Source of the DNA: Candidatus Yaniella excrementavium
Lineage (GTDB): Bacteria; Actinomycetota; Actinomycetes; Actinomycetales; Micrococcaceae
DNA length: 64,000 bases
Assembly (NCBI GenBank): GCA_019115865.1
Contig: DXCT01000101.1
Coordinates: 107,883 to 171,882, forward strand
Reading direction: 5' to 3'
Part shown: piece after piece, positions 1 through 10,372 of the stretch
How the letters are laid out: each line of letters opens with the position of its first letter
Numbering within the stretch: position 1 is the stretch's first letter
The notes under the pieces: model-generated
The model's database searches: none
What the model saw: the letters and a program-made list of their open reading frames with translations, nothing else
What the model was told of the DNA's origin: nothing
Position numbers and translations under genes: made by a program

Positions 1-3000
1 ACGAATCTTGCGGATCCGACGGTCGACGTCGCGTGAAAGGTTGAGGATTTTGGCGACGACGCTGGTGACCTTGAACGTGGTGTCGATCAGCTCTTCTCGT
101 ATTGATCGAGCTAAACGCTGGAACTCTTGCTGCGCCATGGGCAGCTTCTCGGGCAGTAATGCGTCGATAGCCGTATACGTGCAATCTGAGACTAATGCGA
201 CGCTAGTTGGGTATGGCGAGTGGGCGAATGCAAGCTTCTCTTCGGACGATAGATGATCCAAAATATAGCGTTGTGGATCCGGGAGTTCGGCCTGTAACAA
301 AGCAATGACTCCACCTCTGTGCACGGTGCGCTGTTCGCCTTCGGTGCGCATGACCACCAGTGCTGCCGATGGGGATTCACCGGTCTCAGCTTGCAGCGCT
401 GGATACCCGGTCACGTTTTGATTCGCGGATCCAGTCCAAATCGCCGTTTGCACGGTGCGTGGGATATCACCGATGCTCCAGTGCGTCAGTCCTGCCTGTG
501 GTGTGAACGATGGCGCCGCTGGGGCAGTGGTTGGCTGTTTGGCGGCAGGCTTGTGCTGTTTGCGTGTTCGACGTTGCTGCGCGGCTGGTTCTTGGTGGCC
601 GGGTAGTTCCACGCCCTGGGTCTTGGCTGCCTCAGTTAGCGATGCAGCCAGAGCCGTCTGGTTTTGACCAGCCAAATCCCGTTGTAAACGCCCCAGGTCG
701 TTGTCGGTGCCGATAATAGCTCCGCGATCATCAACCACCTGGTAGGTAAAGCGCAGATGCGGCGGTAGTTTTTCGACAGCCCAGTCTTCGAGTTTGATGT
801 ATTGATGCTTCGTCTGACGCAGAAACGTCCCCAACGCCGTGTAGAAATCATCGGTTGTAGGATCCGCTGAAGCCTCTAGAGCTTCAACAGCCGCCTGGGC
901 GGTATCCGGAGCTGGCACTAAGTGCTTACGAATAGATTTTGGCAGGCCACGAATAAGTGCGGTGACAAGCTCTGTACGCAGTCCGGGAATGAGCCAATCG
1001 AAGCGAACTTGATCCACCTGATGTAGAAGTGCGATGGGAATGGTTACCGTCACGCCATCGGTGCGAGGCCCGACCGGCTGCCCAGTACCGGAAGCATCTG
1101 CCCCGATGGCTGTGACAGGAGTAAATTCATAATGCAGCGGCAGTTGCACATCACCGGTCGGGGAGGGGTGGACAAAAACGTCTGGGAACTGGTGGACATC
1201 TACGTTGTGGCCGGAGTCGGCTAGAAGTTGTGATGGATCCAGGTCCAAGAGCTCGGGGTCCTGATGCCGTGCTTTGCGCCACCACGCATCAAAATGTCGT
1301 TGCGAGACCGCGTGTTCGGGGACCCGTGCGTCGTAAAACGCAAACAGGACATCTTCAGATACCAATAAATCCCGGCGACGCATACGGGTTTCTAACTCTT
1401 GGACCTCGGCCACCCGCTCAAGGTTGCGCTGAAAGAAGTGGTGGCGGGTGTTCCATTCTCCTTCGATCAGTGCGTGGCGGATGAAGAGTTCACGAGCAAC
1501 ACTGCGGTCCACGTTGTAATAGCGGACGGGGCGATCGGTGACCACAGTGACCCCGTAGACAGTGACCTGCTGCCGGGCCATAGCGGCACCATTGCGACGT
1601 GACCAGTATGGGTCAGATGTATTGACCTTTGCAATTGAGCCCGCGGTTTCTTCAATCCAGTCCGGCTCCACGGCCGCGACTTGACGAGCCCAGAGTCTGG
1701 AGGTTTCTACCAGCTCGGAGGCCATCACAAAATCGTGGCGCTTCTTGAATAAACCCGAACCCGGGAACACTGCAAAGCGTGCTCCTCGAGCGCCCTGATA
1801 GTTTTTGCGACGCTCGTCCCAAGACCCAATGTGGGACAACATGCCGGTGAGTAAGGCCTTATGCACGCCATCGTGGTGGTTGACCGCGTCAATAGAGGAT
1901 TTGGAGGGCACCTGGATGCCGACCTCGCGAGCAATTTGGCGCAGCTGGCGCACGAGATCCTGCCATTCACGGACCCGAAGATAGTTCATGAACTCTCTAC
2001 GGCAGAGTTTGCGGAACTGGTTACCCGATAGCTCACGCTGTTGTTCGTGTAAATAGTTCCACAAGTTTAACAGTGCCGAGAAGTCGGACTTATCATCCGT
2101 GAAGCGTGCATGAAGTTCATCGGCGGGGCCGCGATGTTCCTCTGGACGTTCGCGTGGATCTTGAATAGTCAGCCCGGCGGTCAGGACCAACAGTTCAGGC
2201 ACCACACCGTGTTGCTCGGACGCCAGAATCATGCGTGCTAATCGCGGTGCAACGGGGAGTCTAGCAATACGTCGACCTATCGGTGTGATGGTGCCGGGTT
2301 TGAATGTGCGGGTGACCCATTTGCCTCCGCGACCTCGAACACGAGTGGGGTTGCCCGTGTTCAGTGCGCCCAACTCGGTCAGCAGGGTCACACCGTCGGT
2401 AATCTGCTTATGCTCAGGTGGCTGAAGGAAGGGGAAGCCTTCCAACTCTGAAGCGGTAGCGATGATATTGGCGGAAGCCATCTGCAAAATCACTGACGCC
2501 AACGAGGTACGTAAAATTTCTGGATCAGTAAATTCAGGTCGCGATTCGAAATCTTCTTCCGAGTACAATCGGATGGCGATCCCCGGACTCGTACGACCGG
2601 CTCGGCCGGAACGCTGTTGGGCAGATGCCTGCGAGATCCGTTCGATGGGCAGGCGTTGGACTTTGGTGCGTTGGGAATACCGTGAGATACGCGCCGTACC
2701 GGTATCAATCACATATTTGATACCGGGAACCGTCAGTGAGGTTTCAGCAACGTTGGTCGCCAGCACGATACGCCGGGTGTTACCTGGGCGGAAAACCCGT
2801 TGCTGATCCTGTAGAGACAGTCGGCCAAATAGCGGCAAGATATCGGCTGCGGCTAGGCGTGGGTGTTTGGCAAGTCGTTGGCCCAGGACCTCAGCGGCAT
2901 CGCGGATTTCGCGCTCGCCGGGGAAGAAGATCAGGATGTCACCGGGCTCTTCTGCTCCGAGTTCCTCAACTGCATCGGCGATGGCATCTAGCGGATCGCG

Positions 3001-3684
3001 GGCGTCTTCCATATCGTCGGCGTCGTCTTCAGGATCATCTTCGGATGGTTCTTGGGCCAGCGGACGATACCGAATATCAACCGGATAGGTGCGTCCCGAC
3101 ACTTCGATAATAGGCGCAGGGTGGCCATCGCCGTCAGCAAAGTGCTCGGCAAAAGAGTCCGGATCGATGGTTGCCGAGGTAATGATGACTTTGAGGTCGT
3201 TGCGTTTATTCAACAGACGCTTCAGATAGCCCAGCAGGAAGTCGATGTTCAGACTGCGTTCGTGGGCCTCATCAATGATGATGACGGAATACTGGGACAG
3301 ATTTGGGTCGTGTTGTATTTCAGCCAGTAAGATTCCGTCGGTCATGACCTTTAGTCGAGTGTCTGACGACACTTCAGACGTGAACCGTACTTGGTAGCCA
3401 ACGGTGTTTCCAATATTTTGGTCTAATTCCTCGGCAACGCGCTCGGCCACTGACCGGGCCGCAATGCGGCGTGGTTGCGTATGGCCGATTATCCCGTTGT
3501 CAGCAAGACCCATTGCTAAGCACATTTTGGGTAGCTGAGTGGTCTTTCCCGAACCAGTTTCGCCGGCGATGATAACCACTTGGTGTTTGGCCAGTTGTTC
3601 CATGATCTGATCACGGTGTAGTGACACCGGCAGATCATCGGGAAAGGATATGGCAGATAAGTCGATAGACGAGGCGTGGGACAT
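1..3684 (-). CDS. hrpA: ATP-dependent RNA helicase HrpA (DEAH box), 3' end truncated by window edge
   Basis: Reverse-strand translation from ATG at 3684: MSHASSIDLSAISFPDDLPVSLHRDQIMEQLAKHQVVIIAGETGSGKTTQLPKMCLAMG...IIIDEAHERSLN...SATIDPDSF...QRSGRAGR; open to the window edge, which is probably why the ORF track omits it. Confidence 0.93.
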   Translation of the reverse strand, partial: MSHASSIDLSAISFPDDLPVSLHRDQIMEQLAKHQVVIIAGETGSGKTTQLPKMCLAMGLADNGIIGHTQPRRIAARSVAERVAEELDQNIGNTVGYQVRFTSEVSSDTRLKVMTDGILLAEIQHDPNLSQYSVIIIDEAHERSLNIDFLLGYLKRLLNKRNDLKVIITSATIDPDSFAEHFADGDGHPAPIIEVSGRTYPVDIRYRPLAQEPSEDDPEDDADDMEDARDPLDAIADAVEELGAEEPGDILIFFPGEREIRDAAEVLGQRLAKHPRLAAADILPLFGRLSLQDQQRVFRPGNTRRIVLATNVAETSLTVPGIKYVIDTGTARISRYSQRTKVQRLPIERISQASAQQRSGRAGRTSPGIAIRLYSEEDFESRPEFTDPEILRTSLASVILQMASANIIATASELEGFPFLQPPEHKQITDGVTLLTELGALNTGNPTRVRGRGGKWVTRTFKPGTITPIGRRIARLPVAPRLARMILASEQHGVVPELLVLTAGLTIQDPRERPEEHRGPADELHARFTDDKSDFSALLNLWNYLHEQQRELSGNQFRKLCRREFMNYLRVREWQDLVRQLRQIAREVGIQVPSKSSIDAVNHHDGVHKALLTGMLSHIGSWDERRKNYQGARGARFAVFPGSGLFKKRHDFVMASELVETSRLWARQVAAVEPDWIEETAGSIAKVNTSDPYWSRRNGAAMARQQVTVYGVTVVTDRPVRYYNVDRSVARELFIRHALIEGEWNTRHHFFQRNLERVAEVQELETRMRRRDLLVSEDVLFAFYDARVPEHAVSQRHFDAWWRKARHQDPELLDLDPSQLLADSGHNVDVHQFPDVFVHPSPTGDVQLPLHYEFTPVTAIGADASGTGQPVGPRTDGVTVTIPIALLHQVDQVRFDWLIPGLRTELVTALIRGLPKSIRKHLVPAPDTAQAAVEALEASADPTTDDFYTALGTFLRQTKHQYIKLEDWAVEKLPPHLRFTYQVVDDRGAIIGTDNDLGRLQRDLAGQNQTALAASLTEAAKTQGVELPGHQEPAAQQRRTRKQHKPAAKQPTTAPAAPSFTPQAGLTHWSIGDIPRTVQTAIWTGSANQNVTGYPALQAETGESPSAALVVMRTEGEQRTVHRGGVIALLQAELPDPQRYILDHLSSEEKLAFAHSPYPTSVALVSDCTYTAIDALLPEKLPMAQQEFQRLARSIREELIDTTFKVTSVVAKILNLSRDVDRRIRKIR

Positions 3685-3778
3685 GATGCCAGAATTCTAC
3701 GGTAGTCTGTGCTCCTTTGTGCATTCAGGTAGCTGGCGGCCAAAACTGCGGTGTCCTAACGACAGGCACCGAGTGTGG

Positions 3779-5683
3779 CTAATGTTCAGCTCGCTCCAGG
3801 ATTTCTTGCCAGGAAAGAAAAGCAGCTTGTGTATCCGATGGCAATTGGTCGGCCGTGAGGTTGCCGAGAATCGACCGAGCATTCTTTGCCAGCTGATCAA
3901 CGAAGATAATTGTTCTCGGCGCGGCTAATCCACCGAGCACGCTCTGGACGGAGTCTATAATTTCAGCAGCGATTTCAAACATACGTGTGGCAAAGGCAGG
4001 GGTCCCGTAGACCAAATGCTGTGGGAGCTCATTGGTGGCTTGTGAGGTTGCCCCATCAGAGGGTTGCAGTTCCACTGCTGCGATGATGGTCTTTTGCAGC
4101 GCTGAGTTTAGGACCACGGTCGCTTCTGCGCGGACGACAAAGGGATGGTCCAACATGACTCGTCGTACTGCGTCCAGGGAGATAAGTTGTCCTGCCATTG
4201 AAGCAAGCGAATCAGATCTGCCGTGGTGGAGCAGAGCAGCTTCGTCGACGGTAACTATATCGGAAGTCGAAAACGTATTAGGCCCGTAACGATCGTAGTT
4301 TGGCAGATATGATTCGGTGCCATCAATATTGATTGTGGTTGATACCATTCCGGGTACTGGATACGTCAGAACTAATTCGCCGGTGCCAGTACTGTGGCAT
4401 TGCTGTCCGGCGTCATCAATCACCCGGGGGCCGATTGATGGTAGTTGTGTGGTACCACCCTGTACGTGTGCTATACCTCCAATGAGCACCTGACCCCAGG
4501 CGTCCAATACTTCGGCACCGCGCGTACCGAAAGTTGTTTCCATCCACGTTCGAAGTTCGGGCTCAACTGCTTCACCCGCGGTGACGACCCGAGTTAACGC
4601 CAGGTCTCGGTTCAATGGTGGGGTTTGCGGTACCCAGGACCGGATAGTCCGCATCACCGAAGGTGGGGTGATCAACGTTTCCACACCGTAGCGGTGCATA
4701 ATTTCCCAGCCACGTTTGGTGCTTGGAATATCGAGTGTGCCTTCGTACAGGACTGCTTCTTGGCCTGCCAGTAACGGGCCGAGTAGCCCATTCCAGCTGG
4801 AAACTACCCAGGCAATATTGCCTGCACACCATAGGGGACCGTCAGTCGCAACGGCTTGCTGGAACGAAGCAGCACGGACGAGTACCCCGGCCACAGAGTG
4901 CCTTGTCAAAACAGGGACGGTATCGGAGGTTGCCACCTGCATGCTGCAGAAAATACTGTCAGCATCTCTGATAGTGCTGATGGACTGGTGACCGGCACCG
5001 TTATGCTGGGCATAACTGGGCGAGGTCATACCGCGTCCAGACATCAGGGTGTGATACCAATGGTCTCCGGTAAACCACGGGACATTGATGCCGGTTCGAT
5101 GAATCACAATTGTGTGCTCTACACTGTCGGCAGCGCCAAGAGCATCGTCGGCACGGTTTTTCAATGGCAGGACGGTGCCATGTCGCCATGCACCGTCCTG
5201 GGTCACAAATACTTTAGGGGCAATCAGGGCTAGCCGCTCGGCCAAGGCTTCACTATGTACAGAAATGGGCACAATGCTCCATTGGGCACCGAGCCCGATA
5301 CATGCGAGCAAGGTGACGACGGTTTCGGGGAGCCAGCCGGTATACAGGGCAACGCAGTCCCCGGATTGGACTCCTAAATCACGCAGCGCACTAGTCATCA
5401 GCGAGACTTCTCGTTCAAGCTCGCCGTAGGTCATGGTGTGGCGATCTCCCGGTTCGCCTTCCCAGTAGAATGCGATGCGCCCGGCAGCGTTGTGTTGGTG
5501 GCGGCCAAGAAGATTCCACAGGGGATCTATCGTTGCGCCGGGAAACCATGCACCATCTAGTCGGTCATCGCGGTGTTGTTGCCAGTAAACCTCCGGCGTC
5601 TGGTGCCAGTCCAGGGCGTCGACGATTGGTTGCCAAATGCGCTGCATGTTCTCGGGCAGATTTGGGTGTGTTGCTTTAGCCAT
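3779..5683 (-). CDS. Acetyl-CoA/acetoacetyl-CoA synthetase-like protein with degenerate adenylation motifs (probable pseudoenzyme)
   Basis: 634 aa; N-terminal ACS-like domain, overall ACS layout; expected TSGSTGKPKG, WWQTE, SGD, GRxDDVxxxSGHR and PKTRSGK motifs are all altered. Confidence 0.8.
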   Translation of the reverse strand: MAKATHPNLPENMQRIWQPIVDALDWHQTPEVYWQQHRDDRLDGAWFPGATIDPLWNLLGRHQHNAAGRIAFYWEGEPGDRHTMTYGELEREVSLMTSALRDLGVQSGDCVALYTGWLPETVVTLLACIGLGAQWSIVPISVHSEALAERLALIAPKVFVTQDGAWRHGTVLPLKNRADDALGAADSVEHTIVIHRTGINVPWFTGDHWYHTLMSGRGMTSPSYAQHNGAGHQSISTIRDADSIFCSMQVATSDTVPVLTRHSVAGVLVRAASFQQAVATDGPLWCAGNIAWVVSSWNGLLGPLLAGQEAVLYEGTLDIPSTKRGWEIMHRYGVETLITPPSVMRTIRSWVPQTPPLNRDLALTRVVTAGEAVEPELRTWMETTFGTRGAEVLDAWGQVLIGGIAHVQGGTTQLPSIGPRVIDDAGQQCHSTGTGELVLTYPVPGMVSTTINIDGTESYLPNYDRYGPNTFSTSDIVTVDEAALLHHGRSDSLASMAGQLISLDAVRRVMLDHPFVVRAEATVVLNSALQKTIIAAVELQPSDGATSQATNELPQHLVYGTPAFATRMFEIAAEIIDSVQSVLGGLAAPRTIIFVDQLAKNARSILGNLTADQLPSDTQAAFLSWQEILERAEH

Positions 5684-6449
5684 TACGAAGGTTTCCTTTG
5701 CAGGAGACGGCAGTGCGAGTCAAGACCTCAACGACTTTGTTGATCTCTGCGGAAGCGCTATTGGGCGCCATGGATGCGCTGAGGGCAGCAACAACAGCGT
5801 CGTCAGCATCTTTGATCAGGACCGCGACTTCCGCTGGGCGAAGGACATCGGTTGGCCCAGTGAAAAGGTGGTCTGCTTGGCCCCACTCATGTCGATGCTG
5901 CTGTGCTGTAGCTGCCAGGTCTGGCGGAGTACTGTGCATAATGGACTGCCAGTGTTCATCATCAGTTCTCGAGGCGAGCAATCGGCCAGCGGCTGTTTCT
6001 AAAGCAGGTGTTGAAGCAGGTGGGGAACGAAATGGGCCTTGATCTCCCGCGTCCACTTGATCAAGGCATACCAGTTCGTGACCAACCAGGATGGAAGTGC
6101 TGATCGTCGCCTGTAATTGATCCCGTAGAGCAACGACAAATGGTGAGACAGCATTCAACACAGGATGCTTGCTGAGATAGTGGGTAGATAAACGACTGAT
6201 CTCCGGGCCCAACCCATAACGCAGGGTTGTTGGATCTTGTACCGCAAAGTCCGCAATAACCAGCGAGCGCAGCAGGCGATGCACCGTAGGTACAGACATG
6301 CCGGACCGTTCGGCAAGATCTGTTAGATGTTGCAAGGCAGGCCCCTCCGCCAAGAGTGACAAGAGTTTTGTCGCATTACGAATCGTGCCCAGACCACCCC
6401 GGGAGCTGGCGTTGCGTTCGGGCATCTCCCGCCTCCTCAACGATGACAA
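5676..6449 (-). CDS. IclR family transcriptional regulator
   Basis: 257 aa; N-terminal winged HTH (TKLLSLLAEGPALQHLTDLAERSGMSVPTVHRLLRSLV) plus IclR effector-domain pattern; overlaps the downstream ACS-like gene by 8 nt. Confidence 0.9.
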   Translation of the reverse strand: MSSLRRREMPERNASSRGGLGTIRNATKLLSLLAEGPALQHLTDLAERSGMSVPTVHRLLRSLVIADFAVQDPTTLRYGLGPEISRLSTHYLSKHPVLNAVSPFVVALRDQLQATISTSILVGHELVCLDQVDAGDQGPFRSPPASTPALETAAGRLLASRTDDEHWQSIMHSTPPDLAATAQQHRHEWGQADHLFTGPTDVLRPAEVAVLIKDADDAVVAALSASMAPNSASAEINKVVEVLTRTAVSCKGNLRNG

Positions 6450-6468
6450 TCTTTTTCTATAACTGCTG

Positions 6469-6511
6469 TTGATTTTTACATAGTGAAAGTCTATTGTCTA
6501 TCTCATAGTGA
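6469..6511 (+). promoter_or_regulatory. Candidate sigma70-type promoter of the liv/fadD operon with a CATAGTGA direct repeat (candidate IclR operator)
   Basis: TTGATT (6469-6474) - 17 bp - TATTGT (6492-6497); CATAGTGA at 6479-6486 and 6504-6511, repeat period 25 bp, in the iclR/livG divergent gap. Confidence 0.4.
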
Positions 6512-6606
6512 TCTAAGCCACATTTTATGATCCTTGCTTCGCTACATGAAAACGCTAGGCGACAAACGCTTGGACTGTGGAAGTGGCCAACTATGAGGAG
6601 AAACTA

Positions 6607-7464
6607 GTGCGAACACGCGCATACCAGCATTCGCTCAGTGGGAGCACCGTCCCGCCAGGGGAATCCTTACTTGAAATCTCTGAGCTATCTCTGCGCTTCG
6701 GTGGTGTGAAGGCCTTGACGGGTGTGAACGTTACCGTCGAATCCGGAACAATTCACTCCATTATCGGGCCCAATGGTGCGGGGAAGTCATCACTGCTCAA
6801 CTGTGTATCTGGCTTGTACAAAGCAACTGCCGGAGAAATCATGCTTCAAACACAAAGCAATCAAAGTGGCACGACAGCGGGTCATGGAACAAAAGACCTC
6901 TCAAAATTGCCCCCACACAAGATTGCTCGCCTAGGGGTGGCCCGAAGTTTTCAGAATATTGAACTCTTCGATCAGTTGTCGGTCTTGGACAACATCATGC
7001 TTGGACGGCATATCCACATTAAAAAAGATCCATTTATAGCGATGTTTTGGTTCGGACCGGCCAAACGGCAAGAGATTCGTCAACGCGAGCTGGTTGAAGA
7101 AGTTATTCACCTGCTCAAGCTTCAGGAGTATCGAAACCAGCCCGTGGGTGCGCTTGCCTACGGTATTCAAAAGCGGGTTGAGCTGGGCAGAGCCTTGGCT
7201 ATGCAACCTGCTTTACTGTTGCTTGATGAGCCGATGGCAGGCATGAACGTCGAAGAAAAAGAAGATATGGCTCGTTACATCCTCGACATCCACGAGCTGG
7301 CAGGCCTCACTGTGGTGCTAATCGAACACGATATGAGCGTTGTCATGGATATTTCGAACCGTGTGACGGTACTGGATTTTGGAAAAGTCATTGGCGAGGG
7401 AACACCGGATGAGGTTATGGCGAATCCAAAAGTGATCGAAGCCTACTTGGGAGCGGGGGAGTAA
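6607..7464 (+). CDS. Branched-chain-amino-acid-type ABC transporter ATP-binding protein (LivG-like)
   Basis: Walker A GPNGAGKSS, LLLLDEPMAGMN, LivG-type insert; GTG at 6607 preceded by GAGGAG is preferred over the track start at 6577. Confidence 0.9.
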   Translation: MRTRAYQHSLSGSTVPPGESLLEISELSLRFGGVKALTGVNVTVESGTIHSIIGPNGAGKSSLLNCVSGLYKATAGEIMLQTQSNQSGTTAGHGTKDLSKLPPHKIARLGVARSFQNIELFDQLSVLDNIMLGRHIHIKKDPFIAMFWFGPAKRQEIRQRELVEEVIHLLKLQEYRNQPVGALAYGIQKRVELGRALAMQPALLLLDEPMAGMNVEEKEDMARYILDIHELAGLTVVLIEHDMSVVMDISNRVTVLDFGKVIGEGTPDEVMANPKVIEAYLGAGE

Positions 7465-7466
7465 CG

Positions 7467-9503
7467 GTGAATCAGACAGCGCATACTCCTGTCATAGAAG
7501 TACAGGATGACAAAGCCAAGGTTGATATGACGATGCCGCAGTTGCTGCAAAATCTGGCTCGGACCCGGCCCGACAGTGTGGCGATGCAAGAAAAACGCTA
7601 TGGCATTTGGCAGCCGACCAGCTGGGAACACTATCAAGAGCGGGTCAGCGATTTTGCTCATGGTTTAGCATCACTGGGTGTCCAGCGAGGTGAGATTCTT
7701 GCTGTCCTGGGGGATAACCGGCCGGAATGGCTTATTTCAGAACTGGCCGCCCAATCGCTGGGAGCTTCTGTGGTCGGGATCTATCCGACTTCAATCGGCG
7801 ACGAGCTACACCACATTATTGCTTCAGCAAATAGCCGGATCGTTGTGGCTGAGGATCAAGAGCAAGTCGATAAGCTGCTGATACTTGCACAAGACGATCC
7901 AACGTTGGGTATTGAACGGGTGATCTACTACGACCCCCACGGTTTGGAACAGTACACCGAAGAGTTGCTGGTGGAATTTACCGACATTGAAGATGCTGGG
8001 CGTGCCTGGGGTGAACAACACCCCGGGTGGTTAGAAGAACAGATCAATGCAGGTGTTGCCACCGACACGGCTGTCATCTGTACGACCTCTGGAACGACGT
8101 CGAAACCGAAGTTAGCGGAGCTTTCGCATCGCAATCTGCTGTCGATGGCAGAGCATTTGGCAACAGCTGATCCCATTACCTCCAAGGATCGATATGTTTC
8201 GTTGCTACCGTTCGCCTGGATCGGAGAGCAAATGCTAGCCGTGGCCTGCGGGTTAGCACATGGGCTGACCGTGTCGTTTCCCGAAGACGCCTCCACACAA
8301 AAAGCGGATATGCGCGAGATCGGACCAGATGTGATGTTTGCGCCCCCACGGATCTGGGAGTCAATGCTGACTGAGGTACAAGTAAGGATTGATGAATCTG
8401 GACCAATCAAACGCGCGCTTTTTGGCTGGGGGTACGAAATCTCGGACCGTGTGGCAACGAAACAGCTGCAAGGACAACAGCCTGGAATGTGGCTCAAGAT
8501 GTTAAATATTGCTGCGAATGCAGTCGCGACGCGATCGGTTCGCGAACAACTTGGGCTGACCCGTCTGAAGCGGTGCTATACCGGAGGGGCCCCGCTGGGG
8601 CCAGATGTTTTCCGGTTCTTTCATGCTATTGGGGTAAACCTCAAACAGATCTATGGCCAAACCGAAATTACAGGTATTGCCGTCGTGCACCGCGATAATG
8701 CGGTGAAGTTTGACACCGTTGGGGTGCCGATCGAAGAGACCGAAATTGCATTCGGAGACCATTCCGAGATCATGTTGCGTTCCGCGTCAGTTTTCAAAGG
8801 GTATTACCAGAACGCTGAAGCAACTCAAGAAGCTATCACTGACGACGGGTGGCTGTATACCGGAGACGCGGGATATCTCGACGACGATGGTCAACTCGTT
8901 GTTATAGACAGGCTCAAGGACGTGCGAACGGCACCAGATGGAAGTCTGTACTCCAATGCCTATATCGAAAATAAACTCAAGTTCTCACCCTATGTTGAAG
9001 AAGCAGTCGTTTTAGTTAACGAAAGTACACACACAGCACAGTCGGAGGGAGCTGCCCCACGACTCAATGTCATCATCACCATCGACCCAACAACCGTTGG
9101 CGCCTGGGCCGAACATGAGCGCCTGTCGTATTCCACGTATGCAGATCTTGCGGCTAAACCCGAAGTGTATAACCTCGTCGCCATGGAGATCGCTCGGGCC
9201 AATGAGGACCTCAACGAGGGGATTCGGATCGGAAGGTTCGTTCTGCTCCATAAACAATTTGATCCCGACGACGATGAGATTACCCGTACACGGAAAGTCC
9301 GCCGGAATGTGATCGAAGAGCGATACGCGGCGGTGATCCAGGCCCTGGAGTCCGGGGCAGAACGCGTAACACTGACTTCTACAGTGACGTATCAAGATGG
9401 ATCCGTTATCGAACGTCCCATCCCGTTGGAGATATTCGACTTGAGTACCTTCGAAATTCCAGCCGGGACAAAACAACGCAAAGTCTGGAGTGGACGACCA
9501 TGA
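7467..9503 (+). CDS. Long-chain acyl-CoA synthetase (AMP-binding, FadD15-like)
   Basis: 678 aa; intact CTTSGTTSKPK, IYGQTE, YTGDAGYLDDDG, DRLKD and C-terminal TRTRKVRR. Confidence 0.92.
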   Translation: MNQTAHTPVIEVQDDKAKVDMTMPQLLQNLARTRPDSVAMQEKRYGIWQPTSWEHYQERVSDFAHGLASLGVQRGEILAVLGDNRPEWLISELAAQSLGASVVGIYPTSIGDELHHIIASANSRIVVAEDQEQVDKLLILAQDDPTLGIERVIYYDPHGLEQYTEELLVEFTDIEDAGRAWGEQHPGWLEEQINAGVATDTAVICTTSGTTSKPKLAELSHRNLLSMAEHLATADPITSKDRYVSLLPFAWIGEQMLAVACGLAHGLTVSFPEDASTQKADMREIGPDVMFAPPRIWESMLTEVQVRIDESGPIKRALFGWGYEISDRVATKQLQGQQPGMWLKMLNIAANAVATRSVREQLGLTRLKRCYTGGAPLGPDVFRFFHAIGVNLKQIYGQTEITGIAVVHRDNAVKFDTVGVPIEETEIAFGDHSEIMLRSASVFKGYYQNAEATQEAITDDGWLYTGDAGYLDDDGQLVVIDRLKDVRTAPDGSLYSNAYIENKLKFSPYVEEAVVLVNESTHTAQSEGAAPRLNVIITIDPTTVGAWAEHERLSYSTYADLAAKPEVYNLVAMEIARANEDLNEGIRIGRFVLLHKQFDPDDDEITRTRKVRRNVIEERYAAVIQALESGAERVTLTSTVTYQDGSVIERPIPLEIFDLSTFEIPAGTKQRKVWSGRP

Positions 9504-10372
9504 CACAATTTCTTGTGCTTCTCATCTATGGGCTCTCAGAAGGCGCAATCCTAGCGTTGGCCGCTCTTGGCTTTGTCTTGATCTACAAAGCTACCGGAGT
9601 CATCAACTTTGCCCAAGGCGAGTTTTTACTTATCGGGGCCTATACGTTCTACACGGCTTTTGTGATTTTCCAACTGCCCGTAGTGGTCGCCTTACTGATC
9701 GGTGTGGTGGTGGCCATCATCGTCGGTGTTCTAGTCGAGCGACTCATCCTTCGACCGATGGTCGGACAAAGTCATATTTCCATCATCATGGTTACGATCG
9801 GTTTGGCTGCTGTCCTTAGCTCGCTGGTGCAGATGTTCTTCGGGACGCAACCTCGGGCGATGCCGAGTATTTTCCCAACCGCCTCCATTCCAATTTTTGA
9901 CGGTGCAGTGCCGGCCAACAGACTGTGGGTACTTGCTGTAGCAGCGGTGGTCTTGACGTTGTTGACGCTGTTCTTTCAGAAGTCCAAGCACGGTATTGCG
10001 ATGCGATCCGTGGCAGATGACGAACAGGCTGCGATGACAGTCGGCATCTCGGTACGACGAATATTCACCATGTCATGGGGGCTGGCGGCCGTGAGCGCAC
10101 TGGTTGCCGGTGTGCTGCTTGCGGACCTGACCACTGTGGAGATGGGCATCGTCAACTTTGGTCTCATGGTCTTCCCAGTCGTGATCTTGGGTGGATTGGA
10201 TTCTGTCCCCGGCACCATCGTTGGTGGATTGACCATCGGCCTGATCACACAGTTCACATCCGGGTATTTCGATCCTGGACTCGCCGAAATTGTGCCCTAC
10301 ATAGTCCTGGTACTCATCTTATTGGTCCGGCCATACGGCATCTTTGGTGAGAAGCGAATCGAAAGGGTTTGA
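9500..10372 (+). CDS. Branched-chain-type ABC transporter permease (LivH-like)
   Basis: 290 aa multi-TM protein, GLSEGAILALAALGFVLIYKATGVINFAQGE motif; ATGA overlap with upstream gene. Confidence 0.93.
   Translation: MTQFLVLLIYGLSEGAILALAALGFVLIYKATGVINFAQGEFLLIGAYTFYTAFVIFQLPVVVALLIGVVVAIIVGVLVERLILRPMVGQSHISIIMVTIGLAAVLSSLVQMFFGTQPRAMPSIFPTASIPIFDGAVPANRLWVLAVAAVVLTLLTLFFQKSKHGIAMRSVADDEQAAMTVGISVRRIFTMSWGLAAVSALVAGVLLADLTTVEMGIVNFGLMVFPVVILGGLDSVPGTIVGGLTIGLITQFTSGYFDPGLAEIVPYIVLVLILLVRPYGIFGEKRIERV

Noticed and set aside
7928-8497. 189-aa minus-strand ORF antisense to the FadD-like gene (similarly 10512-11111, 12075-12341, 14138-14734, 24854-25372)
   Set aside because: Fully inside confidently coding genes on the other strand, low-complexity Ser/Thr/Pro/Ala-biased translations typical of shadow frames.
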